Origin: CAIRDP01 sp037138335
Lineage (GTDB): Bacteria > Bacteroidota > Bacteroidia > Bacteroidales > FEN-979
Assembly (NCBI GenBank): GCA_037138335.1
Contig: JBAXIO010000004.1
Location: forward strand, 186,001 to 250,000
Length of the DNA: 64,000 bases
Reading direction: 5' to 3'
The position numbers and the translations under genes are program-made. Each line of letters begins with the position of its first letter. Within the stretch, counting starts at the first letter, position 1. The notes below the pieces were generated by a model. That model worked only from the letters and a program-made list of their open reading frames with translations. It searched no databases and had not been told where the DNA came from. Shown here in pieces: positions 51,715 to 59,795 of the stretch.

Positions 51715-52695
51715 TTGGTCAGGATAGGTCAGATTGCCGTTGGTGAATTTCCTGTGATCCTTGCTCCCATGGAGGATGTGACCGATTCGCCTTTCCGTTC
51801 CATTTGCAGGGAATACGGGGCGGATGTTCTGATCACCGAATTCGTGGCATCCGAGGGGCTTATCCGTGATGCATGGAAAAGCAGGATGAAAATGCAGTTT
51901 GAACCAAAAGAAAGGCCGCTCGGCATACAGATCTTTGGTTCCAACATTGAATCGATGATAAAAGCTGCGGAGGCTGCCGGGGAGGCGGGTCCTGATTTTA
52001 TTGACCTGAATTTCGGTTGCCCGGTGAGGAAAATTGTGATGAAGGGGGGCGGGGCGGCGCTGCTCCAGGATATCCCGAAGATGATAGCCATGGCCGGGGC
52101 TGTAGTGAAATCCACGAAACTGCCGGTCACCGCGAAGACAAGGCTCGGATGGGATGACAGGCACCTTGAAATTGTAGATATTGCAGAGCGTTTGCAGGAT
52201 GCCGGCATTTGCGCTATAAGCATCCACGGCCGTACCAGGACCCAGCTTTACGGGGGTAAAGCCGACTGGACGCTGATAGGCGGGGTGAAAAACAATCCCC
52301 GCATGATCATCCCTGTTTTCGGCAACGGCGATATCGATTCAGGAGCCAAAGCAAAGGAGATGAAAGACCGTTATGGCGTTGACGGCATACTTATAGGCCG
52401 GGCGGCCGTAGGCAATCCCTGGATATTCCCTGAAGTAAAAGCATTCCTGGAGGATGGCCGCGTACTACCTCCGCCATCCGTAAACGAAAGGATAAAGATA
52501 CTGCGGCTGCACCTCGAGAAATCCCTTGCCTATAAGGGCGAACGGGCTACGGTGTTTGAGATGCGAAAGATGTACAGCGGGTATTTCAAAGGGATTGCCG
52601 GGTTCAGGCCTTACAGGGTGAAACTGGTGACAGCGGGATCATCTGGGGAAATTGAATCAATTATCAAAGAGATCGAGGGATCCGATAAAATCTGA
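51715..52695 (+). CDS. dusB: tRNA-dihydrouridine synthase
   Basis: A 326-residue flavoenzyme. The conserved start PVILAPMEDVTDSPFR and the active-site segment LNFGCPVRKIVMKGGGAALL (Cys102) identify the Dus family. SIHGRTRTQLYGG and IGRAAVGNPWIF bind the flavin and substrate. It reduces uridine in tRNA to dihydrouridine using FMN and NADPH. The subtype (DusB-like) is judged from overall length and the GNG-xx-IDSG segment. The start is TTG, with a clear -7 element just before it. Confidence 0.93.
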   Translation: MVRIGQIAVGEFPVILAPMEDVTDSPFRSICREYGADVLITEFVASEGLIRDAWKSRMKMQFEPKERPLGIQIFGSNIESMIKAAEAAGEAGPDFIDLNFGCPVRKIVMKGGGAALLQDIPKMIAMAGAVVKSTKLPVTAKTRLGWDDRHLEIVDIAERLQDAGICAISIHGRTRTQLYGGKADWTLIGGVKNNPRMIIPVFGNGDIDSGAKAKEMKDRYGVDGILIGRAAVGNPWIFPEVKAFLEDGRVLPPPSVNERIKILRLHLEKSLAYKGERATVFEMRKMYSGYFKGIAGFRPYRVKLVTAGSSGEIESIIKEIEGSDKI

Positions 52696-52715
52696 AACAA
52701 ATAAAAACCATCCGT

Positions 52716-53828
52716 ATGAGCGAACCACAAACCGGGAAACAATCGCAAAGGGTTGTTTCCATTGATGCCTTAAGAGGCTTTGATATGTTCTGGATATCAA
52801 GCGGGGATGCGTTCTTCATCGCCCTGCTCACATTTATAAACACCCCGTTCTGCCACCGGCTTGCAACCCAGCTTGATCATCCCGCATGGGCCGGGTTCCG
52901 CTTTTATGACATGATTTTCCCCTTATTCCTGTTTATCATGGGCGTTGCAATGCCCTTATCAATAACCCGCCGCCTCGAACGGGGAGATTCACGCGATACG
53001 TTATACTACCATATTATCAGGCGGACTTTGCTTTTGATTTTGCTGGGCCTGGTGTATAACGGGCTGTTCAACTTTGATTTCGCAGGTCAGCGTTATACAG
53101 GGGTATTGCAACGGTTTGGGGTTACCTATTTTTTCGCCTCCCTCATCGTAATGAATTTTAAAAATAAAGGGCAGCTGGTATGGGCTGCTTCCATCCTCAT
53201 AATTTACTGGCTTATTCTGCTGTTGGTCGCGGCGCCCGGATTCCACGCCTATGACCTCAGCCCGCAGGGTAACCTCTGCGGTTATATCGACCGCCGGTTC
53301 TTGCCGGGATCTTTCTGTTGTTATACTTATGGTGACAACGAAGGGATCCTTACCATGTTCCCTGCCATTACCAACGTATTGTTCGGGGTTATGGCCGGCC
53401 GCTGGCTTTTGGGCGGAGATCATGAAATGAAAAAGATAAGGAACCTCGTAATGGCTGGTGTTTCGTTTATAGCAACTGCATTGTTATGGAGCCTGGTTTT
53501 CCCGATCAATAAATATTTATGGACCGGCTCCTATGTTTTGCTGACCGCGGGAATCTCATTTTTACTTTTATGTGCTTTTTATTGGGTCATAGATGTCAAA
53601 GGATATAAAAAATGGGCATTCCCCTTTATTGTTATCGGGTTAAACCCGATTACCATTTATGTTGTTCAGGGGATATTTGATTTTGGCATCATCGCCAATA
53701 TCTTCATTCACGGGTTTGCAGATTCTTTCGGCAGTTTTAAACCGGTTTTTTACCAGCTCTGCATCATCCTTGTCAAGTGGTTCTTCCTGTATTTCCTTTA
53801 CAGTAAGAAGATTTTCCTGAAGGTATAA
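52716..53828 (+). CDS. DUF5009/HGSNAT-like membrane acyltransferase
   Basis: A 370-residue protein with about ten membrane helices. The N-terminus VVSIDALRGFDMFWI is the marker of DUF1624/DUF5009 (heparan-alpha-glucosaminide N-acetyltransferase-like) proteins. FRFYDMIFPLFLFIMGVAMPLS and the later PITIYVVQGIFDFG agree. Family members are thought to acetylate sugars from acetyl-CoA across the membrane. It starts 20 bases after dusB, so it may be co-transcribed. It sits next to the glycan-use locus, which fits a carbohydrate role but does not prove it. Confidence 0.86.
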   Translation: MSEPQTGKQSQRVVSIDALRGFDMFWISSGDAFFIALLTFINTPFCHRLATQLDHPAWAGFRFYDMIFPLFLFIMGVAMPLSITRRLERGDSRDTLYYHIIRRTLLLILLGLVYNGLFNFDFAGQRYTGVLQRFGVTYFFASLIVMNFKNKGQLVWAASILIIYWLILLLVAAPGFHAYDLSPQGNLCGYIDRRFLPGSFCCYTYGDNEGILTMFPAITNVLFGVMAGRWLLGGDHEMKKIRNLVMAGVSFIATALLWSLVFPINKYLWTGSYVLLTAGISFLLLCAFYWVIDVKGYKKWAFPFIVIGLNPITIYVVQGIFDFGIIANIFIHGFADSFGSFKPVFYQLCIILVKWFFLYFLYSKKIFLKV

Positions 53829-53850
53829 GGATTTTGAAGATTTGCAGTCC

Positions 53851-54588
53851 TCAGAACGAGGCTGTGTTTGTTTTTTCGTAGACCTTACGGTGGAAGCTGA
53901 AATATTGTGCCGGTTTATGCGATACATCAACCTGTTTCTCGTTGATAGGCATGATGTATGGCATGTTCGCCACTTTTTTACGAAAATTTCGTTTATCAAG
54001 CTTTACGCCTAAAATAACTTCATACAACTGCTGCAGCTGCCCCAGTGTAAATTTTGGCGGCAACAGCTCAAAAGCAATGGGTTTGGATCTCAGGTCGGCC
54101 CTTAACACAAGGAGTGCCTGTTGCAAAATGGAGATATGGTCAAAAGCCAGATCTTCAACTTCCGAAACTTTATACCAGCGTGAATTTGACTGGAGGGCAA
54201 AATTGGCAGCTTTGTCCTGGTCAATGTTTATAAGTGAATAATATGCAATGGTGACCACTATCTCCTCGGGGTGGCCTATGCTGCGCAGCCATTCCATGTC
54301 GCGGGCCTGCCGTTTAAGCCGTTTTGGGGATCCTATCGCAGCGAATTGCTTCAGATATATATTGTCGAGGCCTGTAAGTTCCCTCAACACCCTGGATGCG
54401 GCCCTGTCAAGGTCCTCATCCTTTAGCACAAGATCCCCGGGCAGTTTGAGGTCATTGAACTTCTTCCCTTTATACTTCATGTTACGCTCAATCAATAATA
54501 CGTTGAGCCTGCCGAACTCAAAACCGAATACAACGCAATCAACTGAAACATGGGGATTGAGGTTCCCGATTGTATTTGAACCCAGCAT
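53851..54588 (-). CDS. Nudix-fold transcriptional regulator (NrtR/AraR-like)
   Basis: A 245-residue protein. The N-terminal Nudix-like domain (about residues 12-150) contains KLPGDLVLKDEDLDRAASRV with LRELTGL, where the catalytic REUxEE has become R-V-L-x-E-L: two of the metal-binding glutamates are replaced by Val67 and Leu71, so hydrolysis is unlikely. The C-terminal winged helix (about 165-230) has FTLGQLQQLYEVILGVKLDKRNFRKKV, as in NrtR and the Bacteroides AraR arabinose regulator. It probably binds a sugar-related effector. It is divergent from the PKD-SusCD-GH operon across a 368-base gap and is its likely controller. Confidence 0.85.
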   Translation of the reverse strand: MLGSNTIGNLNPHVSVDCVVFGFEFGRLNVLLIERNMKYKGKKFNDLKLPGDLVLKDEDLDRAASRVLRELTGLDNIYLKQFAAIGSPKRLKRQARDMEWLRSIGHPEEIVVTIAYYSLINIDQDKAANFALQSNSRWYKVSEVEDLAFDHISILQQALLVLRADLRSKPIAFELLPPKFTLGQLQQLYEVILGVKLDKRNFRKKVANMPYIMPINEKQVDVSHKPAQYFSFHRKVYEKTNTASF

Positions 54589-54804
54589 ATTATTAATATC
54601 TGATGAACCCTGCTTTAAACAAATGAAGTGGAGGCAAAAATAGGATAAAAGGCAGGATATCGTTCATGCACCGAAAATATTTCATTGTCTTAATTTCTCA
54701 GACAAAAAAGTCATGGTGCTAACATGCTGACAATCAGTGGATAATATGTATTGTTAGGTCTGATTGAAAAATATTTTCCTTTTTTAAATAAAATATTTGG
54801 AAAA

Positions 54805-54873
54805 TTATTAACAATATTTATAACTTAGTGTCCTGATAACACTATGTATTTTCCTGATAAAAATTGTTAATAA
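54805..54873. repeat. Spaced inverted repeat TTATTAACAAT / ATTGTTAATAA
   Basis: An exact 11-base match, TTATTAACAAT at 54805-54815, and its reverse complement at 54863-54873, 58 bases apart centre to centre, upstream of the -33 element. The TTATTAA core also appears in the symmetric site on the transcript start. Confidence 0.5.
54826..54844. promoter_or_regulatory. Inverted repeat TAGTGT-N7-ACACTA
   Basis: TAGTGT (54826-54831) and ACACTA (54839-54844) enclose CCTGATA. CCTGATAA recurs at about 54853. It lies upstream of the PUL promoter and could be a regulator site. Confidence 0.4.
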
Positions 54874-54885
54874 ACGGTAGTATTG

Positions 54886-54917
54886 TTTGTTTCACCCGCC
54901 TATCTGTATTATATTTG
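54886..54917 (+). promoter_or_regulatory. PUL operon promoter
   Basis: TTTG at 54886-54889 and TATATTTG at 54910-54917 with a 20-base spacer match the Bacteroidota consensus exactly. The predicted transcript start falls at about 54922, giving a leader of about 35 bases. Confidence 0.75.
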
Positions 54918-54919
54918 CC

Positions 54920-54938
54920 TTAATAATCTGATTATTAA
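54920..54938. promoter_or_regulatory. Candidate operator: 19-bp symmetric site on the transcript start
   Basis: TTAATAATC-T-GATTATTAA is perfectly symmetric around one base and covers the predicted start of transcription. This is where a repressor would block the PUL promoter. The adjacent Nudix-type regulator is the best candidate to bind it (inference). Confidence 0.55.
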
Positions 54939-54956
54939 TTTTAAATCCAAACAAAA

Positions 54957-56744
54957 ATGAAAAACGTTCCCAAGTATTCCTGGACGATGTTGATCGTAAT
55001 GGTCCTTGTCCTTCTTGCTTCCTGCAAGAAAAAAGAAACAACACCGGACGTCATCGCCAGCTTTACATCAACGGTTGATGCGTCAAATTTTCTAAAAATC
55101 AATTTTAAGAATGCATCAGCAAATTTCTCGTCACTTTCCTGGAATTTCGGTGATAATTCTGCTTTATCAACAGAGACCAATCCGTCTCATGTTTATGCAG
55201 CTATCGGCACTTACACCGTAGTGCTCACCGCTACTTCAACCGACGGCTCCACTAAAAACTCGTTTTCGGCCAAGATTACACTTACCGACCCGAATGCCGA
55301 GCTTACCAAACTCGCCGGAACAATATCCAAGACATGGAAACTGCTGCGCCAGACAACCACAGGACGTTATCCCCTGGAGTGCGGCCCCGAAGACCATTCA
55401 ACAATATGGTGGGCTGTTGGCAAAGACAATGATGAACTTGCAAAACGTCCCTGCCAGCTTAACGACGAATGGACATTCTACCGTAATGGCGGAACAATGG
55501 TATTTAACGCTCACGGGGATTTCTGGCGTGAAGGAGGGATTTTTGCAGATCCTACCGCTGTTTGCGGTGATACTTCTTCAATGTTAGGCCCGGCCGGCGA
55601 AAACCTCAGTGCATGGGGCGGTGGAACACATACTTATGCAATGAGAGTGATGCCAGGCGGAACAACTTTAACAGCACTTGGCCTGGGGGCCTATGTTGGC
55701 TTCTTTAAGCTTGGGAATGGTTCTGAAACAAAAGTTCCCCTGGATTCAGTTCGTTATAATATCATCAAACTGACCGAAGGACCAATCGATACCCTGATCA
55801 TCGAAGGCGTTTACAGGTGGGATCCTGCCCAGTCAGGCGGTTACTGGAGATTTGTATTGATGCATTATGACAACCCGGCCGACGAACCCCCAATGCCCGG
55901 ACCGAAACCAACAACCAATTTCACAATGACTATCAGCGGCCTCACAATTACACTCACCAATACTTCTACCGATGCGGTTTCTTATGCATGGGATTTTGGT
56001 GACGGACAGACTTCAACTGCCACAAGCCCTGTTCATACTTATGCAACAGATGGTATATACACCGTTACACTGACCTCCACAAACCCGAATGGAAGCACCT
56101 CTTCATCGATGGTTGCCTTTGTTTCCTCAACACCTCTTACAGATGCAATCCTGCAAGGGGGAGCCTGGAAAGTTCGTATTGATGATTATGCAGTCTTCGT
56201 TGGTTCAGGCCTCGGCAAAAACGACTGGTGGCATGTTAGCAAAGCTATGTTGGAAAGCGGTACCGGTACCGACAACTGGACCTGCATGCCATTAAATACC
56301 TTTACATTCGGCGCAGCCGGATCATTTGTATATGCCACTAATGGCGGTGGAAGGAACGACGGCTATTTCGGAACCCCGAACGGCTGCTGGACCGATGCTG
56401 ACATTGCTGCAAGCCCCGGAGCTGCTTTTGGAAGCTGCTCAACCCATACCTATACATTTACTCCTGGTAGCGGTGGAACCCTGCCTACTATCACCCTGAC
56501 CAACGGTGCCGGTTATGCTGCTTTCCTCGGTTTCTACAAAGGTTACAATGGTGTAGCCAGCGGTGTTAAGGGTGGTGAAAATGGTGGCGACAACACCATA
56601 CCTCCTAATTTTGGCTCAGCTACAAATACATACTCGGTGATGGGTTATGCCAATACAGGAACTAAAGAATATTTGTTTGTTTCAGTAGATATCTCCGAAC
56701 TTCATACCGGTGGATCAGCATGGTCTGTCGTACTTGAGCGCTAA
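54957..56744 (+). CDS. PKD-domain lipoprotein with duplicated putative glycan-binding module
   Basis: A 595-residue protein. Lipoprotein signal LLASC (Cys23). PKD domain 1 (about residues 32-112; WNFGDNSALST...SHVYAAIGTYTV) is followed by a module (about 116-310) with W/G-rich text (WWAVGKDN, GAYVGFFKLGNG). PKD domain 2 (about 318-393; WDFGDGQTST...HTYATDGIYTV) is followed by a second, related module (about 395-595; NDWWHVSK, THTYTF, GAGYAAFLGFYKG). The two halves look like a tandem duplication. It is the first gene of the operon with SusC, SusD, GH30 and GH5, so it is probably a surface glycan-binding protein. The module family is not recognised. Confidence 0.82.
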   Translation: MKNVPKYSWTMLIVMVLVLLASCKKKETTPDVIASFTSTVDASNFLKINFKNASANFSSLSWNFGDNSALSTETNPSHVYAAIGTYTVVLTATSTDGSTKNSFSAKITLTDPNAELTKLAGTISKTWKLLRQTTTGRYPLECGPEDHSTIWWAVGKDNDELAKRPCQLNDEWTFYRNGGTMVFNAHGDFWREGGIFADPTAVCGDTSSMLGPAGENLSAWGGGTHTYAMRVMPGGTTLTALGLGAYVGFFKLGNGSETKVPLDSVRYNIIKLTEGPIDTLIIEGVYRWDPAQSGGYWRFVLMHYDNPADEPPMPGPKPTTNFTMTISGLTITLTNTSTDAVSYAWDFGDGQTSTATSPVHTYATDGIYTVTLTSTNPNGSTSSSMVAFVSSTPLTDAILQGGAWKVRIDDYAVFVGSGLGKNDWWHVSKAMLESGTGTDNWTCMPLNTFTFGAAGSFVYATNGGGRNDGYFGTPNGCWTDADIAASPGAAFGSCSTHTYTFTPGSGGTLPTITLTNGAGYAAFLGFYKGYNGVASGVKGGENGGDNTIPPNFGSATNTYSVMGYANTGTKEYLFVSVDISELHTGGSAWSVVLER

Positions 56745-56769
56745 CTTAAAAACAACTAATTATCAGGTT

Positions 56770-56810
56770 AAAAGCAAGAGTGAGCGGGGAACTGTCTCAC
56801 TCTTGCTTTT
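56770..56810 (+). terminator. Strong hairpin between the PKD lipoprotein gene and susC
   Basis: AAAAGCAAGAGTGAG and CTCACTCTTGCTTTT form a perfect 15-bp stem with an 11-base loop, ending TTTTATAC. No new promoter is evident before susC, so it is probably a partial terminator or an mRNA processing/stability element that lowers susC expression relative to the lipoprotein. Confidence 0.75.
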
Positions 56811-56854
56811 ATACAAACTTCCTTAAATAATTAATTCAATTAAATACTCAGATT

Positions 56855-59785
56855 ATGTTCAGACATTTTACGCTATTATTCTTCGCCGTTTTGTCTTTGT
56901 CTGTATTCGCGCAAAACCGATTGATTACGGGTAAAGTCACCGACGCCGATGGTATCGGCTTACCCGGCGTTACTATCCAATTGCTGGGTACGACCAAGGG
57001 TACGACCACCGATGGAAACGGAAATTACCAGATCAATGCCGAGAAAGGGGTGTTGAAGTTCAGTTACATTGGTTATCTCTCACAGGATATCAAGGTTGAG
57101 AATCAAAGCAGCATTAATGTTGTAATGCATGAAAACGTCAGTGTCCTGAATGAAGTTGTCGTTATTGGTTACGGCACCCAGGTTAAAAAAGACCTTACCA
57201 CTGCCGTTTCGGTAATAGATCAAAAGGATATTGAGGACAGGCCCATCACTTCTGCCGCACAGGCCCTTCAGGGGAAAGCAGCAGGCGTTGACGTGGTGCA
57301 GCCTTCAGGAAAACCGGGAGGGGAAATTGTTGTCCATGTGCGCGGCACCACCTCGGTCCTTGCAGGCAACGACCCCCTTTATGTTGTGGACGGTGTGCCA
57401 ACTACCGATATCAGGGGACTTAACCCGAGCGATATCGCTTCCATGAGCGTTCTCAAAGACGCTTCTTCAGCCGCCATTTACGGGGCAAGGGCTGCCAACG
57501 GTGTTGTGACGATCACCACCTTCAGGGGAAAAGAAAATACGCCGGTTATTAAATTCCAGACATACGTAGGCGCCTCCTGGCTCAGGAAACCTATCCAGAC
57601 CCTGAACACCAAACAATACCGTGACCTGATAGACCAGATCTCACCGGGGTCCCTTGATCCTACATGGACCGGGTATACCGACTGGAGCAACCTCGTCTTC
57701 GGCACAGGGTTCAACCAGTCATACCAGCTTTCTGCTTCCGGCGGAAACGAAAAAAACCGCTATTATTCCTCCCTGGGCTATCTTAGTGAAGCAGGTATTG
57801 TAAAACCGGCACAATTCAGCAGGATCAACTTCAGGATCAACCTTGATAATGAATTAAGGTCCTGGCTGAAGACCTCGACCAATGTGAACATGATCTATTC
57901 CAAAACCCAGGATACCCCCGACAATGCCAGTTCAGGCCGTGGAGGTGTTATCATGAGCACCCTGAACACGCCGCCGTTCCTGAATGTTTACAAAAGCGAC
58001 GGAAGCGGCCAGTTTGACCCTAACCCTTTCCAGCCTTCATGGGAAAACCCCATAGCCTATATGGAAGGGCCTGACCAGAAAGCTATCGACTTCCGGGTTT
58101 TCGGGAACCTCAACATCACCGCAACCATTATCAAAGGCCTTACATTTACAACGAATTTCGGTATCGATTACACCAGCCACCAGTGGGATTATTACCTTGA
58201 TCCCTTCCGCACCAATTACGGTCGTCAGCAAAACGGCGTAGGCCAGGCCGACAAAAGCCATGCCCTTACATGGCTGTGGGAAAACACCTTGAATTACAAC
58301 AAACAATGGGGAAAGCATAAACTTTCGGCATTGCTGGGAGCCAGTCAGCAGAAATACAATTACAATGATTCTTACATCTGGGGGAATGATTTTCCTTCCA
58401 ATGTTTCGGTAACAACGCTTAATGCGGCAAACACCGTTTCGGCTTCAACCGATATCCAGCAATGGGCCCTCGCTTCGTTTTTCGGCAGGGCCACTTACGA
58501 TTATGCAAGCAAATACTACCTTACTGTCAGCGTACGCCGCGACGGCTCCTCCAAGCTCGCAAATCCCTGGGGGACCATGCCTGCATTCTCGGCAGGATGG
58601 AGGATCTCCGGCGAAAACTTCTGGAAAGGCATTACACTCATCAACGACCTTAAGATCAGGGGAGGCTGGGGAAAGAACGGTAACCAGGAAGGCATCCCGA
58701 ATTATGCACGCTACGGGCTTATAAGCTATTACCGCCGCACTGCAACCAATCCCTTATCGGGTCCTTCTGCCGTGCAGGTAACCTACGGGAATCCCGACCT
58801 GAAATGGGAGACCACCAGCCAGACAAACCTCGGGATCGATCTTTCAATGTTCAACTCGAGGGTCGTCCTGAATGTCGACGCTTATTACAAACTAACCAAT
58901 GATGTACTGCTGAATGTTCAGCTGCCCGCTTCATTGCCGATCACGACCATGCAAACCAATGCCGGAACCATCGAGAACAAGGGGCTGGAGTTTAACCTGC
59001 ATACAGTCAATTTCGCAAGTAAGTTCGGCTGGAACACCGATTTCAACATTTCACTCAACCGTAATATGGTCAAGAGCCTGAAATACACCGATGTCTATTA
59101 TTTTGGCAGGATCTACAGCAATAACCAGGATGTGGCTATCGTAAAGGCAGGGATGCCCCTTGGTACATTTTATGGTTATGTATCAGAAGGCGTTGACCCT
59201 AAAACCGGCATGATCAAATACGCCGATGTCAACGGAAATGGGATCCTCGACCCGGGCGACCGCACCGTGATAGGGCATGCCCAGCCCAAGTACATTTTCG
59301 GGATCACCAATACTTTCAGCTACTGGAGGTTTGATCTTTCAGTGTTTGTGCAGGGCAGTTACGGGAACCAGATTTATAATGCCACCCGTATCGACCTGGA
59401 AGGCATGTTCGATTCAAAGAACCAGTCCTCCATCGTAATGGACCGCTGGACACCCACCAACACCATCACCAACATACCTAAAGTCGTTGGCAACGGGAAT
59501 ATGGATAATGTGAAAAATTCCTCCAGGTTCATTGAAGACGGATCGTATGTGAGATTAAAATCAGTCACCCTCTCATACAAGGTTATTGAAAATGTGAAAA
59601 AGAAGAAAGGCGTTCCCAAGCTTTCTGTCTATGTAACCGGGCAGAACCTGCTTACCCTCACCAAGTACTCGGGTTTCGATCCTGAAGTGAATGCTTACGG
59701 TAACAGTGCCACAGAAATGGGAATCGATTACGGCACCTACCCCCAGGCGATATCACTGATTGCCGGAATAAATGTTGAATTTTAA
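56855..59785 (+). CDS. susC: SusC/RagA-type TonB-dependent outer-membrane transporter
   Basis: A 976-residue protein. Signal peptide residues 1-19 (LSLSVFAQ). A carboxypeptidase-regulatory-like domain (about 22-100; ITGKVTDADGIGLPGVTIQLLGTTKGT) is followed by the SusC signature and plug (about 105-225; VVVIGYGTQVKKDLTTAVSV, LYVVDGVP, SVLKDASSAAIYGARAANGV). A 22-strand barrel follows, ending in ISLIAGINVEF with a terminal Phe. It imports oligosaccharides in an energy-dependent way using TonB-ExbBD, together with the SusD lipoprotein encoded 10 bases downstream. Confidence 0.97.
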   Translation: MFRHFTLLFFAVLSLSVFAQNRLITGKVTDADGIGLPGVTIQLLGTTKGTTTDGNGNYQINAEKGVLKFSYIGYLSQDIKVENQSSINVVMHENVSVLNEVVVIGYGTQVKKDLTTAVSVIDQKDIEDRPITSAAQALQGKAAGVDVVQPSGKPGGEIVVHVRGTTSVLAGNDPLYVVDGVPTTDIRGLNPSDIASMSVLKDASSAAIYGARAANGVVTITTFRGKENTPVIKFQTYVGASWLRKPIQTLNTKQYRDLIDQISPGSLDPTWTGYTDWSNLVFGTGFNQSYQLSASGGNEKNRYYSSLGYLSEAGIVKPAQFSRINFRINLDNELRSWLKTSTNVNMIYSKTQDTPDNASSGRGGVIMSTLNTPPFLNVYKSDGSGQFDPNPFQPSWENPIAYMEGPDQKAIDFRVFGNLNITATIIKGLTFTTNFGIDYTSHQWDYYLDPFRTNYGRQQNGVGQADKSHALTWLWENTLNYNKQWGKHKLSALLGASQQKYNYNDSYIWGNDFPSNVSVTTLNAANTVSASTDIQQWALASFFGRATYDYASKYYLTVSVRRDGSSKLANPWGTMPAFSAGWRISGENFWKGITLINDLKIRGGWGKNGNQEGIPNYARYGLISYYRRTATNPLSGPSAVQVTYGNPDLKWETTSQTNLGIDLSMFNSRVVLNVDAYYKLTNDVLLNVQLPASLPITTMQTNAGTIENKGLEFNLHTVNFASKFGWNTDFNISLNRNMVKSLKYTDVYYFGRIYSNNQDVAIVKAGMPLGTFYGYVSEGVDPKTGMIKYADVNGNGILDPGDRTVIGHAQPKYIFGITNTFSYWRFDLSVFVQGSYGNQIYNATRIDLEGMFDSKNQSSIVMDRWTPTNTITNIPKVVGNGNMDNVKNSSRFIEDGSYVRLKSVTLSYKVIENVKKKKGVPKLSVYVTGQNLLTLTKYSGFDPEVNAYGNSATEMGIDYGTYPQAISLIAGINVEF

Positions 59786-59795
59786 TTCTTAGTAT

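Larger units (their letters stand above)
54589..54956. other. Divergent regulatory region of the PUL (368 bases)
   Basis: No gene was found. On the plus strand a promoter at 54886-54917 serves the PUL operon. On the minus strand CAAAAATA at 54635-54642 (TATTTTTG in reverse) is a possible -7 for the regulator. Three symmetric elements are described separately: 54805-54873, 54826-54844 and 54920-54938. Confidence 0.6.

Noticed and set aside
53001..53999. Minus-strand frames over the DUF5009 gene (53001-53423 and 53640-53999)
   Set aside because: They overlap the well-supported acyltransferase-like gene and have no known motif.
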